From Amoebophrya sp. A120 (taxonomy: Eukaryota > Sar > Dinophyceae > Syndiniales > Amoebophryaceae): a stretch of 64,000 bases of DNA. Below are positions 9,128-20,728 of the stretch, piece after piece; position 1 is the stretch's first letter, and each line of letters starts with the position of its first letter. The notes beneath the pieces were generated by a model. That model did not search any database and was not told the DNA's origin. It saw nothing but the letters and a program-made list of their open reading frames with translations. The stretch spans positions 592,116 to 656,115 of the forward strand of contig CAJINV010000014.1 of NCBI GenBank assembly GCA_905178155.1, written 5' to 3'. Position numbers and translations under genes: made by a program.

Positions 9128-12100
9128 TTACACGTAGTGCGCGGCGAAAATCCCGAAGATGTCGACCGGCAAATCCGGTAGCCGATCCAGCCAGCCGTTT
9201 TCTGGAGCCAACATGTGTTTCAGGTGTGTCGCATGAGGACTCAAGTGTTCGTGCCCTTCACCGAGATCTTCGAGAAGTCCGCTCATGTCATGCTCTTTCG
9301 TAAAGTGAAAGCCCTTGTGGTGAACAAGATCAAAGAACATCTCTTCATGCTGAAGACCCATGATGATGAAGTCGACAGACTTCTGGAAATATTCGTGCAT
9401 CATGAAATACCGCTCGATGCCCTCCGCGTCCCAAGCATCTGGAAGCACAGTGCCTCTCACACCCCCCGTCACAAGTTGCGTCCCGAGGCCCTTTCCCCGC
9501 GCTTCCGCTTCTGCAACACGAGACGACACTGGCGCCACCCTTTCACCAGAAAGCACCTCTTTCCCTGCGGCATGGTGCCTCTTTTCTTTACGGGCTTTCT
9601 CGAGCGCTTCGGTGATTCGGCGCATCGCCTCAGTCTTCTTGTGGGAGATTACTCGCAGCTGCAAGCCAAACCCAAAACTCTCCGCCGCCGAGCCACTCAG
9701 CCCAAACATCTGCTCGTAAGTGGCCATTGCGTGAGAAAAGTCAGCCGCGCCTTGAGCGAAATCTGTTATGATCTCATGGTCCGCCTTCCGCAGTACGGTT
9801 AGCATCTTGCGCCAGTGTTTCCACTTAACCGTGTATGCAAGAAAGAAACTGCGTAGTTGTAAGTCTGTACTGTAAAGCACGCAACACGCATCCACTTGTC
9901 ATGTTAGCCAGCCACGAAGTAAGTTCTATCTCATTCGTGTTGTCACGTCGTACTAGCTGCGCATGACAGGCTTTCCCTTTCTCTGTGATTTGTCATGCTG
10001 TCACTCCAAGACCCTACAGTTGTAACACAGTTTTTTTCTTGCTTACCGTGGTGTCGGAGGCAGGACTCCCATGCGCTTCGGGGTCCGGACCATTTGCGTT
10101 CGGATCATATCTTTTATCTTTTTCCTCTAGCCCGGTTCGGCACGCTTTTTTTTGATGCCGTCCGCCGCCAAATTTTTCCCAACTGAGAAATTTCTCCCAG
10201 AGCCATCGATGCATCTTATAGGATGTTGTCAGAGAGCCACCGGTACCGATGCGAAGCTGTGCACGGCGAAGCTCTAGGCTTAACGGCCCCGACTGTTGGC
10301 TTGCTTCTTCGACTGCTCTGTTTATGTCTTGCAAGCCCTTCGCCTTCTCGATCTCGTTGGGCTTCTCCTTCTCGGGCCAGTTCACCTGCATTCCCACTCG
10401 TCCGTGATACGGATACCTGGCTCCAACGGTTCTGTCGTTTGTTTGAAAAATCTCGAGATCCACCTGGAATGTAGGATAACTCTTCTGGCCATAAATATTC
10501 AGCCAGTCCACATGCTCAGTGGTCTTCGAGGACAGGAATAGCTCCGCACACGGCGGGTCTGTGCCTTTCCGAAAATAAACGCAGCGCTCTTCTGGAAAAG
10601 AGTATCCGCCCTCGGAGGTCCGCGTCCGACGCGCGCAAAACCAAAAGCGACCAGTGAGTTTTGAAAACTCACTGCTTTTGGTAGGTTTTTCATAAAACAC
10701 CGCCTGCGTTTCGCTGTCAACACAACGACCGACCGCGATCTCATCACGGTGTCCGAAAACCAGGACCAGGCAGGAGGGACTGCGCAGGCGCGTTTCCTGA
10801 TCCACATTCTCTCTTTGCCAAGGCGTCAACACGACGCGACTTCTTGTTTCTTCTCCTTCGCTTGGATTACTTGTGGACGACGGCTTCTTTGACTTTGGCA
10901 ATTGCAATTCCAAACGATGAAACATAGTCTCCTCTGCCGCGTCGTAATTCGGGTGCGCAGATTTGTTCTCAACCTCCTGTATCGCTTCTACTTGCACGTA
11001 GGATGCCTGCGATGGATCGATTGCGGCACCAAAGCCGACGCGCAGGCCCTTTTCCTGATCTTTCACCATTTCGTACACCCGGCCGAGATCAGTCCGGAGG
11101 TAAGATTCGTACAACTCAAATACAACCGCGGTTGCGCCGTCCGCAGCGGGTTCTTTAATCTTGACAACCCTCGCCTTGCACATCTCGTTTGGGTCTTCAG
11201 TCACAGGCGTGGTTGCCGGATTGTTATTTCGGATGAACACATCGTCGCCAGGCCGCAAAGGCACCGCCTGGGAGGCGCTCCAGTGCAGCGCCGCACCTGG
11301 CTGGAATTCGTGTTTCACCAAGAAATTTTGCCACCAGGAGTCGGCGTACATGAAGAGTTGCTCATTGACAGACTGTGACTGCCTCCAGCCCGGCACATCA
11401 TCGGACTCTAGGCGGCCTGGGAATGCTGCGTGCTGCACTACGTTTGCCAAAAGCCCCTTTGCGAAATAGTCGTTGAGTCCTTCATCGACCAAGCCTCCCA
11501 TGGTTCGTGGCGCAATGAATTTAGCATTTTTGAATGGAAGATCAAATTTAGAAGCAAACTTTGGCAACGAGCTGTCCGAATGAAACTTCTGATCTTCGAC
11601 CGAGAGCACAAGGCGGTCCTTCGATAACCCGGGCATACGGCACGCGGCTGCTTTGATGCCAAGCACCCAATGCATGCTCTCCAAAGTGAGGCCATCGTCC
11701 GACCAAATCACCGTGCCTGTGTAAGGTATATGCACTGCAATTGCAAAAGCAACGCACCTCATATAAATAATTGGGTCGGACCTTTCGTACCGGCGTATAA
11801 AAAATGGGGTCTCTAATTCTGATCTACGTAGGAAATCAGAGTTGTCACGCAAAATCTACGAAGCGAAGTGCAACTGCTTCTACGACGAGTGCGTCACTTT
11901 TGCAGTGGATAGGGGAGTCTTACTGTAGATGTGTATTGATGCGGTGCGCTCACAACCTCAAGGCACCAGTCACTCCTGCATTCGCGGCCGTGGAATTTCA
12001 ACACGTGCTCGTCTGTGTGCGGGGCCCGTTGCCAAAGTTTATACTCCTCGGTGCTGTCTCCCTCAAGCTTCCCCGTTGAAAGAGCATTTCCCAACGCCCA

Positions 12101-14094
12101 CTTCAGCACTTGTTGCGGCTCTTGCCTGATTCGCAACCCTCCACCTACGCTGCTGCTTGCGCCAGAGGAGCGCCCAGAAACGTCGTGCCCGGTGCTCGCA
12201 GCTCCTGCTGTGCTGGCCCCTTGGAGCTGCATCTCCGGAGCCGGCAGCACGGGCTCAAGCAGGTCCGGGAACTCATTGCTCGGTAGGTCGAGGTGTACTC
12301 GCAGGGCGTCGAAATAAACTACAATCTGGAAACTCATCAAGTATGCGTCGCAAATATGTCTGGGTCGCCGCCGCCGGGAAGAGTGCAGGGTCTGTCATGC
12401 TTCCTGGATGACAAAGACAACACGAAAGAAAGACCTCTCACGCCTATGGCGATACAGTTCCTTTTTTTGTCATGCAAAAATGAAATTTGTCGTAGATGCA
12501 GTTTAAGTTTTTAGGAAAGACATAGCAGCTCAAAATAAGGGTTTTATGTTATGATCATGCGTGGCTTCAAGAGGGAAGCTGCTTCTGCTTATTATCATGC
12601 ATACATCAAGTTTCGAGACCTGGACATATCTGCTTTACATATAAACCGCGCAAGGGCAATTTTCAACTCCGCGAACTTCTCAGGAAGACGCAACTTGCTC
12701 TGGATGATAGCGTACTCGGACTCCTTGCGACGAAACATAGCAATGACTTTTGGAGCGAATTTGGCCTGATGCGTCACAGCGATGTCTGGAAAAAGTGACC
12801 AGGCCTTGAAGCACTGCGAGACGACCTGAAACTCGCTGCAGCCGTACGCTTCTGTGCTTGCTTTCAATGCTCGTGTAAGGTCCGCGTCTGTGTCCTTAAA
12901 AGCAAGCTGCGCAGCGACGCGAGCCTTGTCAAACTCTGCGCGTTTTATTTGGACGGCAGTCCACAGCAGATACTGCTGGACTGCGAATACCTCTGGCATT
13001 TCGGTTACCACACGCATTGTTTCCTGCGCATAGTGTGGCGCGCGAAGGAGACGCTCGCGCATGATCATCTGCTTCAAGTGCAACCACAGCAAATCGCGGA
13101 ACCCGGCAAACCTGCTATCTGCAGCCGGCATGGTTTGGCTGACGACCCTCTCAAAAAAAGAAATGAGAGGATCGTACAGGTTCGGGTAGCTGCCGCCAAA
13201 CCAGTGACCCACAACTGCACAGCCAAGTCTGTTCGACCGTTCCTCAGTCTCGCGCAGGTGGATCTTGGCCGCTTCATGGTGCTCCGCGTCTGTCCTCTTC
13301 CTTTTCATTAAAGCTTCTCGATCTTCGTCGCCGGCCGCATCGTCCTCACTGTCGCTCATAGCCGCGGACGACTCCTCTCCGTCCGTGCGACCAGTCGGGC
13401 GACGCCCCTCCTCGCCGCTCTGCAAAAGTGAAAGAGTCGCCGCGGCCGCCGTCGACTGCGACTCCGGCCCCTGCCGACGTTGCTGTTCCTGCTTCAGGTA
13501 TCCCATTCTTTGCGCGTCATTATTCGCCAGCCTGTCGTCTCGTTGCTTCGTGTGGGTAAACAGCTTCACCCTCTGCCATTCCATTTGTACCGTATGACAA
13601 TCAGCGAGCCTCCTAAACTTACCGAGGTCGAGCAGTGTGCCATCTGCATCGTTATTGTCGTTTTTTCCGGTGGTGCCCCCTGCCGACGTCGACCTCGACT
13701 CCAGTAAGGAGTTCGCGGACAATTGATTTGGGCTCTCGACGGAACTCTTCTTTGCTGCCTCCACTCCGATGTCTTTTTGGAGAGCAACATGCGATGCCCG
13801 CGGTTCTGTGGTTTGCGAAAACCACTGGCGCTTCTGCACTACTTCCATGCACACTGTAAGCATCCGCGGAAACTCCATGCGAAAGTCCATGAAGTTGAAA
13901 ACGTCTGGGTGCGTCATTCCGTCAGTCCATAATCCCTCGTTGCCTTCTGCACTAAAACCCTCCCAAACGCAATCACAGTGAAAAAGGCAGCCCCGCCCCC
14001 GAAAGTTGCAAAGTTGGCATTGTGCAAGGTCGAAGGGTTTCCTACAAGCAGATGCACATGAAGGGTTTCTTTCGAACACTTTGAAGATGCACAT
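9128..14094 (-). CDS. Multi-exon gene, about 1,430 residues, function unknown
   Basis: Exons read on the minus strand: 14,094-12,642; 12,341-11,912; 11,728 to about 10,048; about 9,872-9,128. The first two introns are introners (12,342-12,641 family A; 11,729-11,911 family B), and removing them keeps one frame. The last gap begins at GGTAAGC and ends at TTTACAG and looks like a spliceosomal intron, though exact phase needs a one-base shift. ATG at 14,094 is the likely start. Exon 1 holds a Gln/Glu/Asp-rich low-complexity stretch and a basic KRKR stretch near residue 265, then a helical region. The last exon has several His-rich helical stretches. No family recognised; the stop is at 9,128. 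Confidence 0.6.
11729..11911. mobile_element. Introner, family B
   Basis: Starts TATGCACTGCAATTGCAAAAG and ends CACTTTTGCAGTGGATA, an inverted pair. The flanking 5-mers (AGGTA / GGGGA) match poorly. Removal joins ...TVRLP to PYTGTVIW in frame within the minus-strand gene. Confidence 0.8.
12342..12641. mobile_element. Introner, family A
   Basis: Left end TATGCGTCGCAAATATGTCT then GGGTC; right end GACCTGGACATATCTGCTTTACATA. Internal TTTGTCATGC is present. The flanks TCAAG / TAAAC are an eroded duplication. Removal keeps the frame between exons 1 and 2 of the 9,128-14,094 gene. Confidence 0.82.
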
Positions 14095-14485
14095 GAAACT
14101 TGTTTCATTTTTACAAATTCAAATTTTTTTGCGAGTCGCTGCAATACCAGAGTTGTTTCAAGAATGAAAACTAGGGATCTACATGAGCACCACCACAGTG
14201 ACTTTGCCAAGTCCTGTGTTTCCTTCCCCTCGCTTTTTACAAGTACAAGCGCAACGCCTATGCGGACATCGGCAAAAAGTAAAAAACTAATCAAAAATCA
14301 CGCGTATGTGCTTATGCATATACGATTACGTCAGTCTGGTGGAGGTCCTTCTCCCCCATCATTGCCGGACACTTATCAAAGCAGGTAGCGGCTCACGTCT
14401 ACACAAAATGTGCTTACGGTTAGAAACTCCATCTAGTATATCCATTTTTATGCGAGTTCGCACAGCCTGGGTGTGGATTTGAGTT
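14095..14485. other. Spacer between two same-strand genes
   Basis: AT-rich, with a 13-base direct repeat (AGATGCACATGAA at 14,050 and 14,084) at its left edge. No gene seen. It separates a stop near 14,486 from the ATG at 14,094. Confidence 0.5.
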
Positions 14486-16507
14486 TCATCTTTGCTCGGG
14501 GAGTGCTACGGGCTCGTGTTTGCACATTCGCTTTGGTAAACGATAGTAAAGTACAGTTGCTGGATCTTCATCGCAGTAATGTCCATCGAATCGCTTGCCA
14601 GGCATCTTAGCCTCCCGGCGTCCGCACGCATATGGGCTACGTATGGATCCGTCGACCCTAGCACTTTCAATTCGTTGGGCTGTAGAAGCGTCAACATGCT
14701 CGAAATTGACGAAGTTGAAATAATCGTCTGCAATGTTACATGAAATGCTAGGCACAGAATGCCTGTCTTGCCTGGATTCCAGGTGAGGTAGGCAGATTGT
14801 AAGGCTGGCACTGCTTTTTACGGTTAGACAGAGATAGGGCATAACAAAAGCAGCCGTTTTGTTTCCATGGGCACGCACCTGGTACCGATTTCATGCCACC
14901 CAAATTATTTCACCTTTGTCGACTTCAAACCGGAAACAGCCATACGGGCGTCGGCGTCAATAGGAAGTTCGACGCCGCATTCAAGTGCTCGGCTATGGGG
15001 AGAAAAAAGTGCTGCAGCTATTACACATCAGTGTGCTGCAGACAAAGTAGCAAGACGCCAGAGATTCTCTGTAATTCCGGAAGTGGAAGTGCACATCAGG
15101 GGCGTACTATGTTCATACAAATCCATGCTATCAATGTTTTCTATTCAATAACCTGAACAGCTCTGCATTGCATTTGCAAGTTATTTCCGTCATTGTGTTG
15201 CCGAAATTCCAACAAATGATGTGTAAGTATAACATTTTTTTCTTGGAATATCGCCTGGAGGTGCTTCAGTACTGCGAACCCACTGCTCCACCTCTCTTTC
15301 ACATTCTGCCTTCAGTTCCCTCATTCTTTCCCACTGCTCCTGCTGCGCTTCCCGCGGATTGTGGGAATCTCGGATCGCTCCTTTCATCAGCGGCTTCCAC
15401 AAGTCCTTCTCGAAATCTACAACCCCCGCAGGAGTATGTACCTCGCCGGAATGTTCATCGTAGCTCTTTCGGCTTTCTTTATTTTTGATTTCGTCATCGA
15501 ACACTTTCTTTGCTACGGCTTTCAGCAATGTCATCAGTCCTGCGACTTCCGGATACGGCGAAGTCAGAGAATAGGTCTCGCCCCGACCCTTCTGGGCTTC
15601 GTCATGCAACCCCGTAGAGCCGCGCCCGCGCCGCAGCCGTTGTCGTTCCTCCATCGCCATCTTCCATTGCTGAGCCTGCTCAGGGTTCTTTTTGATAGCC
15701 TCCGGCACTGTTTATGGGTTGCAAATGTTGTCTGGGTTTGGTGACTTGCCATTGCCATTCTGAGTTGCGGACAAACTGCGATGACATGCCCGAATGCACG
15801 CACCTGTCAGCTGCGTGCATTCGCACTCCGAGTGAAGTCGTAGCCGAAAACGCTGCCGCAGAACACGCGGCGCGACGCTCGTTTTTCTCCGAGCGTGTCG
15901 CCGTCAATTTTTTCCACGTTCGTGCTAGTACTCACGCCCGTGCTATTTTGCACTTACACGGCGAGTGTCTTAAGGGGGTGGCAAGCTTTAAGCACCTGAA
16001 GCACGACTAGTAACTTAAAGACTTCTACTTAAATTTGATAGCTTTGGCATTCCCATGAATTCGTATGCGTAGCGCGCATTACAAAAAGAAAAACTGCGCT
16101 CTTCTTGCTGCATTATGAACGAAGTGCCACCCTATGGTTATCCGTTGGCCTGCATCAACTACTTACATGAACATGCAACATAAAAAATTCTGTGCGAAAG
16201 AGAAAAAATGCAAGACAGCACCCGATACCGCCACGACTCTTGTTTCCAAACCCAGACATATTTCATTTTGTGCAATCCATACTGTTTGGCCTAGTTCCTC
16301 GACGATGCCACGGAATGTTTGTCCGCTAGGCGCATGTTTGAAGACAATAGTGGTGGGGTTCGATTTCGAAGCCGGGGGGTTCGAATTGACTTCTTCAGCG
16401 ATAAGCCCCACGACTTTGTCGAGTAGCGCTTTTTTTTGCGCACGTAATTGCTGAGCGACGAACGTCGAAGCGAAGGAAAGTTCTATCGTACAGAAAAGCA
16501 CACACAT
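14486..16507 (-). CDS. Split gene for a probable secreted or membrane-anchored protein
   Basis: ATG at 16,507 opens with a hydrophobic leader (CVLFCTIELSFASTFVAQQL), which suggests a signal peptide. Exon 1 ends near 16,282, introner A (15,713-16,281) follows, and exon 2 (15,712 to about 15,240) continues in frame with a Lys/Glu-rich helical region. That exon ends at a TA near 15,250, where a further intron probably starts. Further likely exons are about 15,070-14,920 (frame with GVELPIDADARMAVSG) and 14,700-14,486 (frame with YACGRREAKMPGKRF), separated by a long-TIR element. The joins after exon 2 are not resolved. Function unknown. Confidence 0.5.
14700..14925. mobile_element. Probable introner with long inverted ends (family J)
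   Basis: The left arm, near 14,700-14,745 (GACGAAGTTGAAATAATCGT...CATGAAAT), is mirrored by the reverse complement of 14,880-14,925 with roughly three quarters of bases matching. Size and palindromic form fit an introner. The ends lack clear TAT...ATA bases, so the borders are approximate. Confidence 0.5.
15713..16281. mobile_element. Introner, family A (long)
   Basis: Left end TATGGGTTGCAAATGTTGTC then TGGGTTTGG; right end CCAAACCCAGACATATTTC...CAATCCATA. Perfect 5-bp duplication CTGTT on both sides. Removal with one CTGTT joins ...EELGQT to VPEAIKKN in frame. At 569 bp it is nearly twice the usual size and may hold another insertion. Confidence 0.88.
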
Positions 16508-16826
16508 TCATAGACAAAAAATGAATTTGCGTCACGGTACTTACTCATGTTCTTGGCATAAAAACCTTTTGGATCTTCATTTGGGTTGTTCGGTGTGGAA
16601 AATTAAAATTTTATTTTTGGTGCACCATCCCTAGTAGCACTACAAGCTGAATTTTGCATAAAAGAAAGCCTCTCTTGTGGTCTCCACATTAGAACTTGTA
16701 ATATTCCATAAATATAAATTCATTTTGATTTCATACCATTACCGTAGCCATACGCATACCATAGGTAGTACAGCATTAGCATTACAAATTCGCTCTTCTC
16801 TTCTCTCACATGGGTGTGCTGCTATT

Positions 16827-19800
16827 CTATCGAATAAACTCCGACCAATCCTCATTCGGGTCAGCCTGCAACATGCCCGCACACTTGAAGAGCAACTTCG
16901 TATCGCCCGCGCCGAAAAAGCCAAGCAAGTTCGGATATGCATTGCAAATATGTCTCGGTCTGGAAGACGGAAAGATAAACCTCTATATATTATTCTCATG
17001 CTCGGCTAGCATGCACGGCATCCAAGAAAGACCCAGTGTTTCTGTCATGCGGAAACGCGGCAGTTTGTCGTTCAGAATGGACAACGAAAATCTTGCTATA
17101 GGTAGCAACTCAGAAAGAACTTTGAAGGTTGCAATGCTGGACTGTTAATTGCGGCGGCCTCATGTCATGATTCGCCAACCAGCAACATGACAGGTTTCGT
17201 CCAGACCGCCCAGGCATAGTTGCATTTGATATCGGGAAGCTGGATGCAATGTGAGGCTGCTCTGTAGTTATGGCGCTCAGCTGGTTGTCGTAACCCCAGT
17301 CCTGCGTTGCTTTCCTTTGCTGAAACTTTTCGAGGAGGCGACTCTCCAATATCCTAGGCGAAAACGTCACCACCCCATGGCTGTCATGCAATTCAAATTC
17401 TGCATGCTCAAATAAATCTTTCTCATACGGAGCCCGCCCATGGCAAGCGTTTTGCAGTCCTGGCGTTTTGGAATTATTTGCGACGCTCCTCCAATTATGA
17501 CCGTCATAGGATAGATTTGCGATGCTTCTGGACAAGTACACTACGGGGCTAGACCTGTCACGCGCAACAACCAAAGCCGGCCGAGTTGTCTAGCAGATTT
17601 CCCATCTCGACTATGGGGCGGGGACGTTTTTGCTCAGGATATCCAACGCTAGGTCCCCTAGTCCGTGCTTGTTGAGCCAAACGCTGTCGAATCTCCCAGA
17701 CGGCGTACTTGCTGCGCAGCTGTGGTCGTGGTCGGCCTGTCCGCGCGTAGAGGTTGAAGAGCACCAAAATTGCAAAACCCCCTCGGCAAACTCCCAGAGA
17801 TTATCGTCAGGAGTATTCTTGGACCAGCGTGGTGGAGCGGCAGTTTGCGATTGCGGAGTGTTCGTGCGACATTCTAGCTCTTTCACGAATTCTTTTTGTT
17901 TTGCCTCCCCGAGAGCGTCGATCCGCGAAATATGCATTGCAATCATGTAGAAGTCTGGGCCTGGAGAAATAATCAGATGAGCAGTGGCCGTTGTTGTATT
18001 TTCGTGTGTTTCTGAATGATCTGGCAGAAGTCCTGCATGAGCTACAAAAGCACCACCTCGACGGTTGTCATCTGCAGCAGGATGCAGCTTTATTGTTGAA
18101 GCGCAGCACGAATAAAGAGGATTTCGAGAATAACACGCAAAACCAAAAAGCGCATCTATTGAAATTTTCACACATGATCCGCACGGGCGTGCGCACGTGT
18201 CGCACAGAGTGTGTCATGCGTCGTCCACCACAGACACAGACTCAGCAGGAACACAATTTGACGTTTTTTTAGTCCAGACTCGTCCTGATATTTGCAATGC
18301 ATACGTCATAATTCCGACCATGTTCCGAAGCTCGCTTTCGTCCAGCGGCATGTTCCAGCTGTTTGCAATCCACCCCTCCCCTATGCATTGCAAAAGCGTC
18401 TGTATCTTCGCACACGTAGCATTACAATACAATTAATTACGAGTACAACTTGTATTTCTAAATTGAAATCCAAATCTATCTTCAGATCAGCAAATAAATA
18501 TCGAAGGAAAAAACTGTTTCACTGTGGCGATACTAAAAAATCACTGATTTTTTTTTGGTGTGAACTTGCAGAATTTTTTTAAAGTTAGTTTGCATGTTGC
18601 TCGTGAAGTGTCTATGTAGAAACTACATATGACGACTCTAGCTATCGGCTGCTTCAGCTATAGGTTAGTTAATCTAGTTAGGAAGGCAGAACGTAAGCTA
18701 ATTAAGTGCTATCCGGAGCGTCGGCTGAGGTAAGGGCGCTAGGCCGCATTCTGGCCCCAGGTGGGGCCAGAAGCGCGGTAAGCGAAGATGCAACACGTGG
18801 AACGCTGCTGCCGCCACTTTAGCTTTACGCTCTGCCTTCCTAACTAGTTAATGTAACTGAAGCAACCGATAGCTAGTTTCATATCTAACAATTTGCAATG
18901 CAAATAAAAAGGTCCACCAGATGCAGCGGCTCCGGGCAAGTCGAAAAATATTCAACTTTAACCCAAAAAAAAATCAGTGATTTTTCGAGATGACCACAGT
19001 GAAACAGTTTTTTCCTTCGATAATAAACAAATGGCATTTAGTATGTTGATTTAGCGTCCTTGAAATTGAAAAAGACACCTTTCTTCCGGGACTGCGTCGA
19101 TTAGTACGACTACGATGCTTTTGCACAGGATATCTACCAAGTTTCGACAATCTTGGACGCCAGACGGACTGACGGTGACCGGACGATGAACTCGCACTAT
19201 ACATTGACGATTGTACCTCGATGTCTGGAAAAGTGAAACAGTTTTTGTTTTTTGTCATGCATATTTCACATGACGAGCGTGATGCTTGTGATATGTTTTT
19301 GTCTGCCCAGGCACCATAGATTTTCCTAGTGTCTCGTCTCGATATCCTCGATGCCTACCACGCATGACAAATGCCGTCTCCGCCCAACAAAAACTGGACT
19401 TCTCTGGCCGCTCAAGGAATACAGAATTTTTTCGAATGCAAGAAAAGCTGCAACACCACAAATTAGTACACTCTTGCAGACCGAGATCGATATTTCCGAT
19501 GCATAGCAGCCTCTCGCTGAGCCGGATGATGGATTCGTGATCGTGTGGCAGCTTGCTGCTCTTGCTGGTCGACGCGGACACTGTGCAGGCCGATATTGTC
19601 TATCGAGTGGAAAACAAGCACACTCGTACCGTAGTACCAGACGAAAACAACTCAATCCACTGAGCTAGGAGCAAAAGGAACCATGCAGTCGCCCAACTAG
19701 TTTTCTGTTCTCACAACTCCTTCTACAACTGGTATTCAGTAGACAAAAACAGGAGTTTTCCGAGGTGGGCAATTATGTGTAGCCGAAAAATTTCTTGGTG

Positions 19801-20326
19801 TAACATGCAGCGCACCCACACTGTTTTTGTGCCGCATCAAATAATTCTAGTTACGCGTCAGGATCAAGAAGAGGGCAGCGCCGAGATGTGCTACGTTGCA
19901 GTCCGATGCTAGCAGCAAGAAATGCAAGACAAGTACCACGTACAGATTGAATGCTTCTGCTGGCTGTATATCTATAATATTGTTCTTGTTCTCCAGCATT
20001 GCCACTGATACAAGAAGATTAAGAGTATGAGAAACCCTTGGAATTGCTGGCGCGAGAACTTCTCTATGCAGAAGCTTCAGGTGAAGTCGAAGCAGCGTGG
20101 TCCCAACTACTTCCTACCGACCATGTATGCTTCTCTAGCACCGGTGGCGGAGGACGACGCAAGCGCGCAACAAGAAAAGTGAGGGCCTGAGACTTCTGCC
20201 CGCGGGTTGCCTAGACTATGCTGCGCCGCTGCGCTTGCGGCAAAAGCGATAAGCAGCAGGCAGCCGGCAGCTAAGTAGGATGGTTGCACTACACCAGTGC
20301 TGGTATCACTGATAATCTTAAACATC
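16827..20326 (-). CDS. Split gene, at least 255 residues, possibly secreted
   Basis: Exons on the minus strand: about 19,597-19,506; 19,213-19,133; 18,381-18,304; 17,930-17,642; 17,349-17,232; 16,935-16,827 (stop TAG). All five joins across introners keep one frame. The third and fourth exons read WIANSWNMPLDESELRNMVG and, later, PDDNLWEFAEGVLQFWC; a related PDxNL...FWC stretch occurs in the gene at 22,142-24,017. A candidate first exon at 20,326-20,107 starts with ATG and has a strong hydrophobic segment (YLAAGCLLLIAFAASAAA), ending at a GTAGG-type donor; its link to 19,597 is not proven. Function unknown. Confidence 0.6.
16936..17231. mobile_element. Introner, family A
   Basis: Left TATGCATTGCAAATATGTCT then CGGTCTGGAAG; right GTCCAGACCGCCCAGGCATAG...TTGATA. 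Flanks TCGGA / TCGGG (4 of 5). Removal keeps the frame into the last exon, which ends at 16,827. Confidence 0.87.
17350..17641. mobile_element. Introner, family D
   Basis: Left TATCCTAGGCGAAAACGTCA; right end is the inverted form ACGTTTTTGCTCAGGATA. Perfect duplication TCCAA. Removal joins ...DLALE to SRLLEKF in frame. Confidence 0.9.
17931..18303. mobile_element. Introner, family A
   Basis: Left TATGCATTGCAATCATGTAG then AAGTCTGGGCCTGGAG; right AGTCCAGACTCG...TTTGCAATGCATA. Flanks CGAAA / CGTCA are eroded. Frame kept from ...NMVGIMT to SRIDALGEAK. Confidence 0.85.
18499..19022. mobile_element. Introner, family C, nested in the B element
   Basis: Ends TATCGAAGGAAAAAACTGTT and its inverted copy AACAGTTTTTTCCTTCGATA, with further inverted identity (CACTGTGG / CCACAGTG, then AAATCACTGATTT near each end). 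Its own perfect duplication ATAAA (18,494-18,498 and 19,023-19,027) shows independent insertion into the B introner. Confidence 0.92.
18638..18876. mobile_element. Palindromic MITE-like element inside the family-C introner
   Basis: About 60 bases at 18,638-18,700 (CTAGCTATCGGCTGCTTCAG ... TAGTTAGGAAGGCAGAACGT) recur as reverse complement at 18,815-18,876 with few changes. The 120-base centre is GC-rich and unrelated. Its target duplication is not clear. Confidence 0.75.
19214..19505. mobile_element. Introner, family A
   Basis: Left TACCTCGATGTCTGGAAAAG; right CTTGCAGACCGAGATCGATATTTCCGATGCATA. No exact duplication. Removal joins ...IIRLSERLL to NRQCIVRVHR in frame and leads on to the next exon without a stop. 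Confidence 0.78.
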
Positions 20327-20728
20327 TTCTCATGGCCCCCGTGTTGCAGGAAGGAATAGAAGTCATAGCACCTGCTAGTTACATTGCCTCTCGTGAGGCA
20401 CCAGGACCTGACCCAAGCACAGCAGAGCTTCATCAATAAAGACGAACTATTTATTAAGCAAAGAACGAATAACTTCAATCATCGATAAAGGAGAAGCATA
20501 CTACCACCTCACGCCGTGGTATGTTGTTTCATGAGCTTTGTTTTTTTTCCTGCTGCGCAGCACAAAAAAGATATAGCGGTGGTATCTTCAGTATGGGTGT
20601 GCCTGCTTGTTTGTATCACAAGAAAAAGAATTAACGTTAGCGGACTTTCATTTTGGCTTGCAGTAATGTTGCATGCAAGAAAAAACTGACTGAAATCATT
20701 TGCCATCTTACTTGCATAAACATACGTG

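Larger units (their letters stand above)
18382..19132. mobile_element. Introner, family B, carrying a nested family-C introner
   Basis: Left end TATGCATTGCAAAAGCGTC; right end is the inverted TACGATGCTTTTGCACAGGATA. Without the nested 18,499-19,022 insert the element is about 227 bp, close to other B copies (149-202 bp). Removal of the whole block keeps the frame between ...DCRNLVD and GEGWIANSW. Confidence 0.85.

Noticed and set aside
16107-16507. TATA-like and GT-AG pairs as general gene signals
   Set aside because: Such short motifs are too frequent here, and most introns clearly lack GT-AG; only a few with frame support are reported.
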